27,683 bases of DNA from Collinsella sp. GTDB taxonomy: Bacteria > Actinomycetota > Coriobacteriia > Coriobacteriales > Coriobacteriaceae. Under the pieces are notes generated by a model. That model searched no databases. It had not been told where the DNA came from and was given only the letters and a program-made list of their open reading frames with translations. Made by a program: the position numbers and the translations under genes. Shown here piece by piece: positions 1 to 6,320 of the stretch. The DNA is taken from assembly GCA_022745215.1 (NCBI GenBank), contig JAIIWC010000019.1, forward strand, positions 1-27,683, written 5' to 3'. The first letter of the stretch is position 1, and each line of letters opens with the position of its first letter.

Positions 1-4
1 TTTA

Positions 5-73
5 TCGCGAGTTCCGCACGAACAGGAGGCCACTTAATGTGGCCTCCGTCGTGAGCAGGACTGTCCGAGCAGG
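5..73 (+). repeat. Dispersed 69-nt structured repeat, copy 1
   Basis: The 69 nt here match positions 22683-22751 on the other strand at 63 of 69 positions by eye. The first 33 nt match 4909-4941 (minus strand) exactly. The centre is a hairpin, GGAGGCCAC-ttaa-tGTGGCCTCC. In the 22.7 kb copy the second stem pair is A-T instead of G-C, so the stem is kept by compensatory change. A second small stem, GGACtGTCC, lies near the right end. The sequence after the repeat (about 74-108) loosely resembles the arm that flanks the 22.7 kb copy. No ORF is conserved in it. The left flank lies outside the window. Function is unknown. Confidence 0.8.
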
Positions 74-216
74 AAAGTTCATATATGGCGGCAGGCGCCC
101 GCCCCGTTCCCGAGGGGCATCTCTCAAGCAAAAACTGTCGTTCGGTAAAGCCCGAGGTCAGTGGCGTTTTATAACGAGAAATTCAAAAGAATTTGAAAAT
201 CCATTACAAATTTGCG

Positions 217-245
217 TTGACTTTAGGTAACTAAAGTTTCATACT
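217..245 (+). promoter_or_regulatory. Candidate promoter for the cstA leader transcript
   Basis: TTGACT (217-222) is followed after 17 nt by CATACT (240-245), a fair sigma-70-type pair. An AT-rich stretch with a small inverted repeat (AAATTC-aaaa-GAATTT, about 180-195) lies just upstream. Transcription would begin near 252. A perfect 8-bp hairpin, ATGTGAAC/GTTCACAT (about 265-291), would lie near the 5' end of the RNA. Confidence 0.5.
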
Positions 246-316
246 CCTTTTCAACCACTGGGGGATGTGAACACGCACGGATCGTTCACATCATGATTGA
301 AGAGGATTTCTTAGAC

Positions 317-361
317 ATGTTCACGCATCAGCTAAACATTATCAGCGTAGTAATTATCTGA
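317..361 (+). CDS. Short Ile/Val-rich leader peptide upstream of cstA
   Basis: ATG at 317 opens a 14-codon frame encoding MFTHQLNIISVVII and stopping at TGA 359-361. Six of the last seven codons are Ile or Val, which resembles the ISVVVIII run of the E. coli ilvGMEDA leader peptide. A GAAGAGGA stretch (about 299-305) could serve as ribosome binding site. An in-frame ATG at 293 would give a 22-codon version. The stop sits two bases before hairpin 1 of the attenuator. This is the arrangement expected of a translated attenuation leader that senses charged tRNA-Ile/Val. The peptide itself probably has no other role. The call rests on composition and position only. Confidence 0.55.
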   Translation: MFTHQLNIISVVII

Positions 362-362
362 T

Positions 363-451
363 GCGGGTTAGCACATACAGCTAGCCCGTACGATAACGGG
401 CGGCTGATGAAGATGAGGGCCGTCGAGCGCAACCGACGGCCCTCATTTTTT
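363..451 (+). promoter_or_regulatory. Putative transcription attenuator of cstA, including an intrinsic terminator
   Basis: Three structures can be drawn. Stem 1 pairs 363-372 with 380-389 (10 bp, two G-U). Stem 2 pairs GCCCGT (384-389) with ACGGGC (396-401) and excludes stem 1. The terminator pairs 413-425 with 434-446 (13 bp, 8-nt loop) and runs into a T tract. An antiterminator can pair GGCGGC (399-404) with GCCGTC (419-424), which blocks the terminator and is itself blocked by stem 2. A ribosome stalled on the Ile/Val codons leaves stem 1 free, so stem 2 is lost and readthrough is favoured. A ribosome reaching the stop covers stem 1, so stem 2 and the terminator form. The folding is drawn by hand. 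The terminator is certain; the switch is inferred. Confidence 0.55.
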
Positions 452-486
452 ATGTCTAGGAAGTTCTTTTTAGAGGAGGAAATGCA

Positions 487-2376
487 ATGAACGGAGTTTT
501 GCTCATGGTTGTGGCCGCGGCGGTGCTCGCCTGCGGCTATCTGGGCTATGGCCGCTGGCTGGCCAACAAGTGGGGCGTTGACAAGGATGCCCTCACGCCG
601 GCCAAGCGCATGAAGGACGGCAACAGCTTCTCGCCCGTCTCCGCCTTTACCGCGTTCTCGCACCAGTTCAGCTCGATCTGCGGTGCTGGCCCTGTCACGG
701 GTACGATCGTCGCCATGGCCTTTGGCTGGCTGCCCGTCGTGCTCTGGGTCCTCGTCGGCGGCATCTTCTTTGGCGCCGTCCACGACTTTGGCGCCCTGTA
801 CGCCTCGATGAAGAACAACGGCAAGTCCCTGGCTCAGCTCATCGAGAAGTACATCGGCAAGACCGGCCGCCGCCTGTTTCTGCTGTTCTGCTGGCTGTTC
901 TGCATCATCGTCATCGCCGCTTTCACCGACATGGTCTGCAAGACGTTCATGTTCACCCCGGCCGTTGACGCTTCTGGTGCTGCTACCGGTGCCATCGACT
1001 TCACCAAGTCCTATGCCGCCGGCTGCGCTGGTACCATCTCCATCCTGTTCACCTTCGTCGCTATCGCCTTTGGTTGGGCCCAGAAGAAGTTCAACCTCAC
1101 CGGCGCTGCCGAGTTCGTCACCGGTGTGGTGCTCATGGTTCTCATGTTCGCCGTCGGTATGCAGTTCCCGGTCTACCTGGATAAGTTCCAGTGGTTCGCC
1201 GTCGTCATGGTCTACCTGGTCTTTGCCGGTGCCATGCCCATCCAGATGCTCAAGACCCCTCGCGACTACCTCACTTCCATCATGATGATCGTCATGATCG
1301 TTTGCGCTGTCCTTGGCATCGTCGTCCTGGGCGTCAACGGTCAGGCCACCATCACCGCTCCGGTCTTCACCGGCTTCTCCACTGCCTCCGGCATGATGTT
1401 CCCGGTCCTGTTCGTCTCCGTCGCTTGCGGTGCTCTCTCCGGTTTCCACAGCCTTGTTTCTTCCGGCACCTCTTCTAAGCAGGTCGAGAAGGAGCAGGAC
1501 GCCGTCAAGGTCGGTTATGGCGCCATGGTCGTCGAGTCCTTCGTCGGCATCCTTGCCATCATCGTCGCCGGCATCATGTTCTCCGACATGAACACCGCCG
1601 GTACCGGCGCCCTCAACGCCGGCGTCGCTTCCACCCCGTTCCAGATCTTCGCCGCTGGCATCTCCCGCGGTATGCAGGCCTTCGGTGTTGACGGCACGCT
1701 CGCTACCGTCTTTATGACCATGAACGTTTCCGCTCTGGCCCTGACCTCGCTCGATGCCGTCGCCCGCATCGCCCGCACCTCGTTCTCCGAGTTCTTTGCC
1801 CAGACCAACGACGCCCTGGCCATCGAGTCCAAGGCCGGCTACATGAAGGTTCTCGGCAACCCCTGGTTCGCCACGGTCGTCACCCTGCTTCCCGGTCTCG
1901 CCCTTGCCTTTGGTGGCTATGCCAACATCTGGCCGCTCTTTGGTGCTTCCAACCAGCTGCTCGGCGGTATGACCATGATCACCCTCGCCGTGTTCTGCAA
2001 GTGCACCGGCCGCAAGGGCTGGATGCTCTACGTGCCCGTCGCCTTCCTGCTCTGCTGCACCTTCACCTCGCTGGTCCAGAGCGCCATGGGCTGCATGACC
2101 GCTGTCCAGGCTTACGGCTTCTTCGGCACCATCCCGGCTACCGCCACCACGGCCGCCGTCTCCGTCGCCGCCACCAAGGGCCTGCAGCTCGTTTTCGCCG
2201 TCCTGCTGATGGTCCTGGGCCTCATCGTCGCCGTCAACTGCCTCAAGGAGTTCTTCGGCAAGGAGGCCGGCTCCATGCCTGACGAGGAGCCCGAGTGGTC
2301 CGAGATGGGCAAGGCCGAGTACGGTCGCGCCGCTGCCGCTGAAGCTCCTGCCGATGCCGAGGCCGCCAAGGCCTAG
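487..2376 (+). CDS. cstA: CstA-family (carbon starvation / pyruvate-type) membrane transporter
   Basis: A 629-residue polytopic membrane protein of the CstA/BtsT family, whose studied members import pyruvate and have also been linked to peptide uptake. The N-terminus carries the family hallmarks: a GYGRW-type first helix, then FSHQFSSICGAGPVTG (about residues 57-72) and GAVHDFGALYASMKNNGKS. Many hydrophobic helices follow to about residue 590. The tail is acidic and alanine-rich (EEPEWSEMGKAEYG). The length is somewhat below the roughly 700 residues of E. coli CstA. The start is set by an AGAGGAGGAA ribosome site 6-8 nt before ATG 487. Codon use is strongly biased to C-ending codons, which suggests high expression. 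It is transcribed alone: a terminator-bearing leader precedes it and a strong terminator follows. The substrate is not determined by the sequence. Confidence 0.9.
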   Translation: MNGVLLMVVAAAVLACGYLGYGRWLANKWGVDKDALTPAKRMKDGNSFSPVSAFTAFSHQFSSICGAGPVTGTIVAMAFGWLPVVLWVLVGGIFFGAVHDFGALYASMKNNGKSLAQLIEKYIGKTGRRLFLLFCWLFCIIVIAAFTDMVCKTFMFTPAVDASGAATGAIDFTKSYAAGCAGTISILFTFVAIAFGWAQKKFNLTGAAEFVTGVVLMVLMFAVGMQFPVYLDKFQWFAVVMVYLVFAGAMPIQMLKTPRDYLTSIMMIVMIVCAVLGIVVLGVNGQATITAPVFTGFSTASGMMFPVLFVSVACGALSGFHSLVSSGTSSKQVEKEQDAVKVGYGAMVVESFVGILAIIVAGIMFSDMNTAGTGALNAGVASTPFQIFAAGISRGMQAFGVDGTLATVFMTMNVSALALTSLDAVARIARTSFSEFFAQTNDALAIESKAGYMKVLGNPWFATVVTLLPGLALAFGGYANIWPLFGASNQLLGGMTMITLAVFCKCTGRKGWMLYVPVAFLLCCTFTSLVQSAMGCMTAVQAYGFFGTIPATATTAAVSVAATKGLQLVFAVLLMVLGLIVAVNCLKEFFGKEAGSMPDEEPEWSEMGKAEYGRAAAAEAPADAEAAKA

Positions 2377-2416
2377 TCGGTCGGACGGGTTGAATCTCCC
2401 ATCTATTTGACTCGGA

Positions 2417-2454
2417 AAGACCGGGTCCGCAATCAAGCGGACCCGGTCTTTTTT
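2417..2454 (+). terminator. Intrinsic terminator after cstA
   Basis: AAGACCGGGTCCGC (2417-2430) and its perfect complement (2437-2450) enclose the loop aatcaa and are followed by TTTT. The 14-bp stem and T tract end the cstA transcript. Confidence 0.92.
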
Positions 2455-2559
2455 CTTGTGAGAACAGGTGGTGCAGGGGCGTTCTCGCAGATGTTTTGCG
2501 TGGATAGGCTCGTGCGTTGTACCATATGGACGTATATGTGTGCATATGAAAGGGGCCCC

Positions 2560-4743
2560 GTGGCCAAGACGGTATATTCCGATAATCAAAACAATGTCGA
2601 TGCTCTGGCTGAGCGCCTGAGCAGCCAGACATCGCTTTCTGCTGAGCGTGCCAAGCTGGTTGCCTACGATCTGCTTTGCCGTAAGGCGCTCAAGATTAAG
2701 TCGAGTGCACTGGCGCAGATTTTCCGCTCCGTCGATAAGGAATGCGACACCAAGGCGATGCGCGATGAGCTTATCGAGGCAAATATCGTGACCAAGATCG
2801 AGGGTAGCGGCATTAACGGGCGCCCGGCGTTCTATACCATCAATGCTGAGATCCGCGATGCCCAGGAGCAGCCTGCCGAGTCCGTCGAAGATTTTGTCGT
2901 CGAGGATTCCGCTGACGTGCCTGCTGTGGAAGAAGTTGCTCCGCATGAGCATGTCGATACCGATGAGTTGCTCGATGAGAACGTCGTGCGCGCCTTTACG
3001 GCCAAGGCAGGACGCGGCGGTTTTGGCGGGGGTGGCAAGCGCGATGCGCAGCGTCGTGCCCAGCAGGAGCGTTTTCGTCGTGCCGTGGCTCAAAAGGACG
3101 GGGCCGATATCGAGGCTGTCGAGAACGAGCCTGTCGCCGAGCCCCGGGAGCCTGTGAAAGAGCAAAAGTCCGCTGAGCCTCGGGAGCCCAAGTATCGTCG
3201 CGGTGCGCACTTTAAGGCCGAGCAGCAGGATGCTGCGCGCGAAGTCGAAAAGCCTGTCGAGACCGTGGATGCGGCTGACGAGCCGGCCAAGAAGGCCCCG
3301 GGCTCGTGTCGTCCCGGTCGAGGCTTTGCGGGTCGTGCGTATCCCGTAAAGCGTCAGGAAAAGGTCGATCAGGTTCCGGAGACACGCGCCGAGAAGGCCG
3401 AGAAGCCTGCCGAGCCGGAAGTTCGTGAACAGAAGCCTGTTGAGCAAAAGGTTGCGTCCGATGCTGAGGCCCAGGGCCAGCAGCCTGCGAACGAGCAGAC
3501 GGGGGAGGGCACTTCGAACAAGCCTCGCCGCCGTCGCCATCGCGGTGGTCGTGGCTCAAATGCCCAGACTGCTGCCGAACAGGGAACGACGCGCGACGAA
3601 GATGTGAAGGCAGACACTCCGGTGGAGCAGCCCAAGCGTCGGTCGGCGAAGGAGGGCAAGTCCGAGCGCTCGCAAAAGCAGGCGTCTACGCCGAAGGGCG
3701 AGCACAATGTTCAAGGCGATTCTGGGCGCAAGTCTCAGAAGAAGCCCGAGTCTGCCGCGGCAGATGCTGCTGCCCGGCAGGCCGAGACGACTGCCCACGG
3801 CGAGGTTTCGGCATTTGCCCTGGCCCGCGTTTTGGGCAGGCAGCTGCTCAAGGTCGTCCCCACGCCCACGGCGCTCTCCAAGATTAAGGAGCAGCAGACT
3901 CAGATCGTTAAGGTCGAGGGCAAGGACGGCAAAAAGGCTCCGCAGCGCGCTCAGCACAACGAGATGTCCAATCGCAAGATTGCCGAGGAAATCGCAATTA
4001 TCCAGGCTTGGATTGAGCAGAACTGCGGCGCCGACACGCCGGTTGCCTCGCGTCGCCAGCGCGCCTATCAGATCTTTAATGACGAGAAAGCCTTTGACGG
4101 CAAGCACGGCGAGCGCTTGATCAGGCGTATGACCGAAAAGGGCATCAGCATGCAGGCGATTAAGGTCGCCCCCAACCGCCCCGTGCACTTTACGGGCTTC
4201 TTTACGCTGGGTGCCGACAAGCCGTTCATTATGGTCGAGAACTTGGATACCTACGACGAGATCGTCAAGCTTCTGCGCGGCCGCAAGCACGCCAGGCTCT
4301 TTGGCACCAAGGTGGGCGGCGTGATCTTTGGCGGCGGCTGCAAGGCGAGCGTCTCGCATGCACTGGACGATTATCTGGCCGAGATCGGCTATCGCTTTAA
4401 CTACGTCTACTACGTGGGCGACATCGATCGAGAGGGCGCTCGCATCGTCGAGCAGGCCCGCAATGCCAACGTTGTTGAGATTCGCCTGCATGCCGGTATG
4501 TACCGCGCTATGCTCGCCGAGCATAAGCGCCGCGTGAAGGCCGGCGGAGAGTGTGAGCCCGCGGCGGCCAACCAGGGCGTGCCGCAGAACCTGGCGGCGA
4601 CGATCAAGGACCTACCCATGGTTACGCGCGTGCAGTTCCGCAACGTGCTGCGCGAGGGCGGGCGAATTCCGCAGGAGATCCTGATGACGGCCGACTATCG
4701 GGATGGCGACTCGGGAAGCTTCGACCGCATGCTGAACAATTAG
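2560..4743 (+). CDS. Orphan JetD-like Toprim protein with winged-helix N-terminus and long charged linker
   Basis: 727 residues from the GTG at 2560, chosen because AAAGGGG precedes it and MAKTVYSDNQNN begins a folded region. An in-frame ATG at 2536 lacks a ribosome site. Residues 1-85 look like a winged helix. Residues about 90-430 are a low-complexity E/P/K/A-rich linker with an Arg/Gly-rich patch near 320-333 (PRRRRHRGGRG). Residues about 470-540 look helical and basic. The C-terminus has a Toprim pattern: FIMVENLDTYDE (E560), then GGVIFGGGCKAS, then YYVGDIDREGARI (D621, D623). This resembles the C-terminal Toprim domain (DUF2220) of JetD, the nuclease of Wadjet systems, and Spo11/Topo VI-A. 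No jetA, jetB or jetC lies within the window. The Toprim assignment is by motif; the JetD relationship is likely but untested. Function is unknown. Confidence 0.6.
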   Translation: MAKTVYSDNQNNVDALAERLSSQTSLSAERAKLVAYDLLCRKALKIKSSALAQIFRSVDKECDTKAMRDELIEANIVTKIEGSGINGRPAFYTINAEIRDAQEQPAESVEDFVVEDSADVPAVEEVAPHEHVDTDELLDENVVRAFTAKAGRGGFGGGGKRDAQRRAQQERFRRAVAQKDGADIEAVENEPVAEPREPVKEQKSAEPREPKYRRGAHFKAEQQDAAREVEKPVETVDAADEPAKKAPGSCRPGRGFAGRAYPVKRQEKVDQVPETRAEKAEKPAEPEVREQKPVEQKVASDAEAQGQQPANEQTGEGTSNKPRRRRHRGGRGSNAQTAAEQGTTRDEDVKADTPVEQPKRRSAKEGKSERSQKQASTPKGEHNVQGDSGRKSQKKPESAAADAAARQAETTAHGEVSAFALARVLGRQLLKVVPTPTALSKIKEQQTQIVKVEGKDGKKAPQRAQHNEMSNRKIAEEIAIIQAWIEQNCGADTPVASRRQRAYQIFNDEKAFDGKHGERLIRRMTEKGISMQAIKVAPNRPVHFTGFFTLGADKPFIMVENLDTYDEIVKLLRGRKHARLFGTKVGGVIFGGGCKASVSHALDDYLAEIGYRFNYVYYVGDIDREGARIVEQARNANVVEIRLHAGMYRAMLAEHKRRVKAGGECEPAAANQGVPQNLAATIKDLPMVTRVQFRNVLREGGRIPQEILMTADYRDGDSGSFDRMLNN

Positions 4744-4745
4744 CT

Positions 4746-4773
4746 CCGCCGTTCTACCGAACGGCGGTCTTCT
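4746..4773 (+). terminator. Intrinsic terminator after the JetD-like gene
   Basis: CCGCCGTTC (4746-4754) and GAACGGCGG (4759-4767) form a 9-bp stem with a 4-nt loop, followed by TCTTCTT. It starts 2 nt after the stop codon. Confidence 0.8.
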
Positions 4774-4898
4774 TGACGCTGCGAGGGGCCCTGGCACGGC
4801 AATCTGACGTTCAACTTCGGCGGCGCGACCAGAAGGTCAGCGCCGCCTTGTTTCACGTCACCTTGCCATACCAGGGCCCCTCTCGCTGTCACGTCCAA
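4774..4898. repeat. Long imperfect inverted repeat (~125 nt hairpin)
   Basis: Arms meet around AGAA at 4831-4834. From the centre outward the pairs are GACC/GGTC, GGCGGCGC/GCGCCGCC (4820-4827 with 4840-4847), TGACGT/ACGTCA (4805-4810 with 4855-4860), GGCAA/TTGCC and GGGGCCCTGG/CCAGGGCCCC (4785-4794 with 4871-4880). Weaker pairing extends to the outer ends. No T tract follows and no ORF is convincing. It lies between the terminator of the JetD-like gene and a partial copy of the dispersed repeat. It could be a non-autonomous mobile element, a processed RNA or a decayed terminator. Confidence 0.65.
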
Positions 4899-4908
4899 AA
4901 CATCGAGG

Positions 4909-4941
4909 TTAAGTGGCCTCCTGTTCGTGCGGAACTCGCGA
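4909..4941 (-). repeat. Dispersed repeat, partial copy 2 (33 nt)
   Basis: Read on the minus strand, these 33 nt are identical to positions 5-37. The match stops in the middle of the central hairpin, so this copy has lost its right half and cannot form the conserved stem. It lies 10 nt after the long inverted repeat, which suggests that a rearrangement or insertion cut it. Confidence 0.8.
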
Positions 4942-5028
4942 CAAACTTAATGCCCGGCCCGTCGGGGCCACACGACACGTTGTAGAAGGCGGCTCGCTTT
5001 TCGGAATTGGGCTGATATTTCAAGATGT

Positions 5029-5064
5029 AAGGCGCTCTTGGTCCTAATGGGCTTGGGGCGCCTT
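5029..5064. repeat. Hairpin A, related to the hairpin at 5123-5154
   Basis: AAGGCGC (5029-5035) pairs with GCGCCTT (5058-5064) around a loop containing CCTAATGGGCTTGGGG. The internal sequence matches the hairpin at 5123-5154 over most of its length, sharing ATGGGCTT and the GGGCGC closing stem. The two hairpins bracket a tRNA-like fragment, so they look like a duplicated module. Confidence 0.5.
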
Positions 5065-5087
5065 CGCGTTTCCTCGGCTTCGCACCC

Positions 5088-5116
5088 TTGCGGGTTCGAA
5101 TCCCTCCGCTTGCCCA
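5088..5116 (+). pseudogene. tRNA-like 3' fragment (T arm, acceptor strand, CCA)
   Basis: GCGGGTTCGAATCCCTC has the form of a T arm, and the following CGCTTGCCCA has the form of an acceptor 3' strand ending in CCA. No matching 5' acceptor strand (expected GCAAGCG or similar) or anticodon arm is visible in the preceding 150 nt, so this is probably a remnant and not a gene. It shares GGGTTCGAATCCCTCCG with the tRNA-Gln on the opposite strand 50 nt away. Fragments of this kind are left when integrative elements use a tRNA 3' end as attachment site. Confidence 0.4.
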
Positions 5117-5154
5117 CAAGAAAGCGCCCTGGGCCGTTATGGGCTTAGGGCGCT
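5116..5154 (-). terminator. Terminator of the tRNA-Gln transcript (hairpin B)
   Basis: On the minus strand AGCGCCCT (5154-5147) pairs with AGGGCGCT (5130-5123) and is followed by TTTCTTGT. It lies 9 nt beyond the tRNA-Gln 3' end. On the plus strand the same stem is followed by CAGTTTT, so it may work in both directions. Confidence 0.6.
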
Positions 5155-5163
5155 CAGTTTTAA

Positions 5164-5238
5164 TGGCTGGGACGGAGGGATTCGAACCCCCAACAGCCGG
5201 CACCAAAAACCGGAGTTCTACCGTTGAACTACGTCCCA
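5164..5238 (-). tRNA. tRNA-Gln (anticodon UUG)
   Basis: Read on the minus strand, the 75-nt cloverleaf has acceptor TGGGACG/CGTCCCA, D arm GTTC-AACGGTA-GAAC, and anticodon stem CCGGT/GCCGG around the loop TTTTGGT, giving anticodon TTG. The T arm is GGGGG-TTCGAAT-CCCTC, followed by discriminator G and an encoded CCA. The plus-strand fragment at 5088-5116 repeats part of this T arm. Confidence 0.96.
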
Positions 5239-5276
5239 ATGTGTGGTGTTGCCCAAAAGCAACTCGTCTAGTTTAC

Positions 5277-6182
5277 CTAATCTGCGAGGGCATCGCAAAC
5301 GCCGTCGAGTAGGCGTACGGCGAGCGTTTGCGCGTCGCTGGCCGTGAAGGTGCCGTTGTAGCGCGTCATGCCCGTGAGCTCAATGCGAATGCGAGCCGGC
5401 TTCTGCTGCGCGGCGACATTGGCGGTGCGGATGCGCTGGGCCAGGTTGTGGCACTCGGCGAGGGCAATCGTGGCGCGTGGCGCGGCGTCGGCGGGCAGCT
5501 CGTCGCTTGCGATCTCGAGCACCAGGTCAACGTTGGTTGGGACCTCGGAGTCGCAGAGCATCATGCCGCTATTGTCGGTCGTTGCCGTGGCGATATTCCA
5601 CATGCGCGACGCAACACTGCGCGCGATGGGGTCCTCGCCGATAACGGCAATCTGGAAGCGCTCGAGCACGTTGGCGGCGCGAGCAAAACCGATGCGGGAC
5701 TCGGCTTCGGTGACCGAGGGCTTGCCCTCCCACACATGGTGCAGGCGGTTGATGTAGGCGTAGGTGTCCTGGAAGGCCATGCCGTCGGCAAACAGGCCGA
5801 CATTTTCCTGGAACTGCTGCAGGGCGGCCTCGGTATGCGGACCAAAGTAACCGTCGTCCTCGCCGCAGGCAAAGCCCAAAACGTTGAGAGCGCGCTGCAG
5901 GGCCTGCACATCGGCGCCATGGAAATTGGGCATGCGCAGATACAGAGTGCGGTCGCCCAGCTTATATGAGGCGTCGACCAGGGCGCTCCAACAGGGGATA
6001 TCGACGGCATGACCGGCAGCAAGGCCGCTGTCGAGCCTGAAGGTGCTGACGGCCTGCTCGGTGGTGGTGCCAAAGCGCTTGTCGGCAACCTCGGTGTCAT
6101 CGATTGTATAGCCGAGCTGCAGAAGGCGGGACTGGACGTCCTCGACGGCTGCTCCCTGCATGCCCGTTGTAATAGGTTCCAT
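5277..6182 (-). CDS. Peptidoglycan-binding-domain protein with unassigned C-terminal domain
   Basis: 301 residues. Two PG_binding_1-type repeats are visible: residues about 5-70 (GAAVEDVQSRLLQLGY ... FGTTTEQAVSTFR) and about 85-150 (GADVQALQRALNVLGF ... DGYFGPHTEAALQQFQ). Both show the usual LQ..L..LG and FG..T..A...FQ pattern. Residues about 155-301 are not recognised. They begin near VTEAESRIGFARAANV and contain the alternating pattern of an alpha/beta fold. The position resembles the amidase part of CwlM-type proteins, but I see no zinc-binding His/Glu set. There is no signal peptide. The start ATG has AAAGGGG upstream (about 6190-6197). The protein may act as an intracellular sensor of cell wall precursors or be exported by another route; this is inference. 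Confidence 0.75.
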   Translation of the reverse strand: MEPITTGMQGAAVEDVQSRLLQLGYTIDDTEVADKRFGTTTEQAVSTFRLDSGLAAGHAVDIPCWSALVDASYKLGDRTLYLRMPNFHGADVQALQRALNVLGFACGEDDGYFGPHTEAALQQFQENVGLFADGMAFQDTYAYINRLHHVWEGKPSVTEAESRIGFARAANVLERFQIAVIGEDPIARSVASRMWNIATATTDNSGMMLCDSEVPTNVDLVLEIASDELPADAAPRATIALAECHNLAQRIRTANVAAQQKPARIRIELTGMTRYNGTFTASDAQTLAVRLLDGVCDALAD

Positions 6183-6320
6183 GAACGAACCCCTTTCGGC
6201 GTACCATTCGTACTATTTGAGCGTGTGTCGGATAGACAACGCAAAGGGATGCATAAACATGCACTCAACAGTGTAGCAAGTTGTACCCAAATACGCTGCT
6301 GACAGGTTTTATAACCCCCG

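Noticed and set aside
39..230. A 63-codon plus-strand frame at the left edge
   Set aside because: It begins inside the dispersed repeat, ends in the promoter region, has no ribosome site and no recognisable sequence.
328..3540. A 1070-residue open frame on the minus strand
   Set aside because: It lies antisense to cstA and the JetD-like gene. Its translation is low-complexity (runs of G, D, H, E) typical of the shadow of GC-rich coding DNA, and it crosses the cstA terminator.
4889..5239. A 116-codon minus-strand frame
   Set aside because: It runs through the tRNA-Gln gene, the hairpins and the repeat. Such tRNA-overlapping frames are common false genes.
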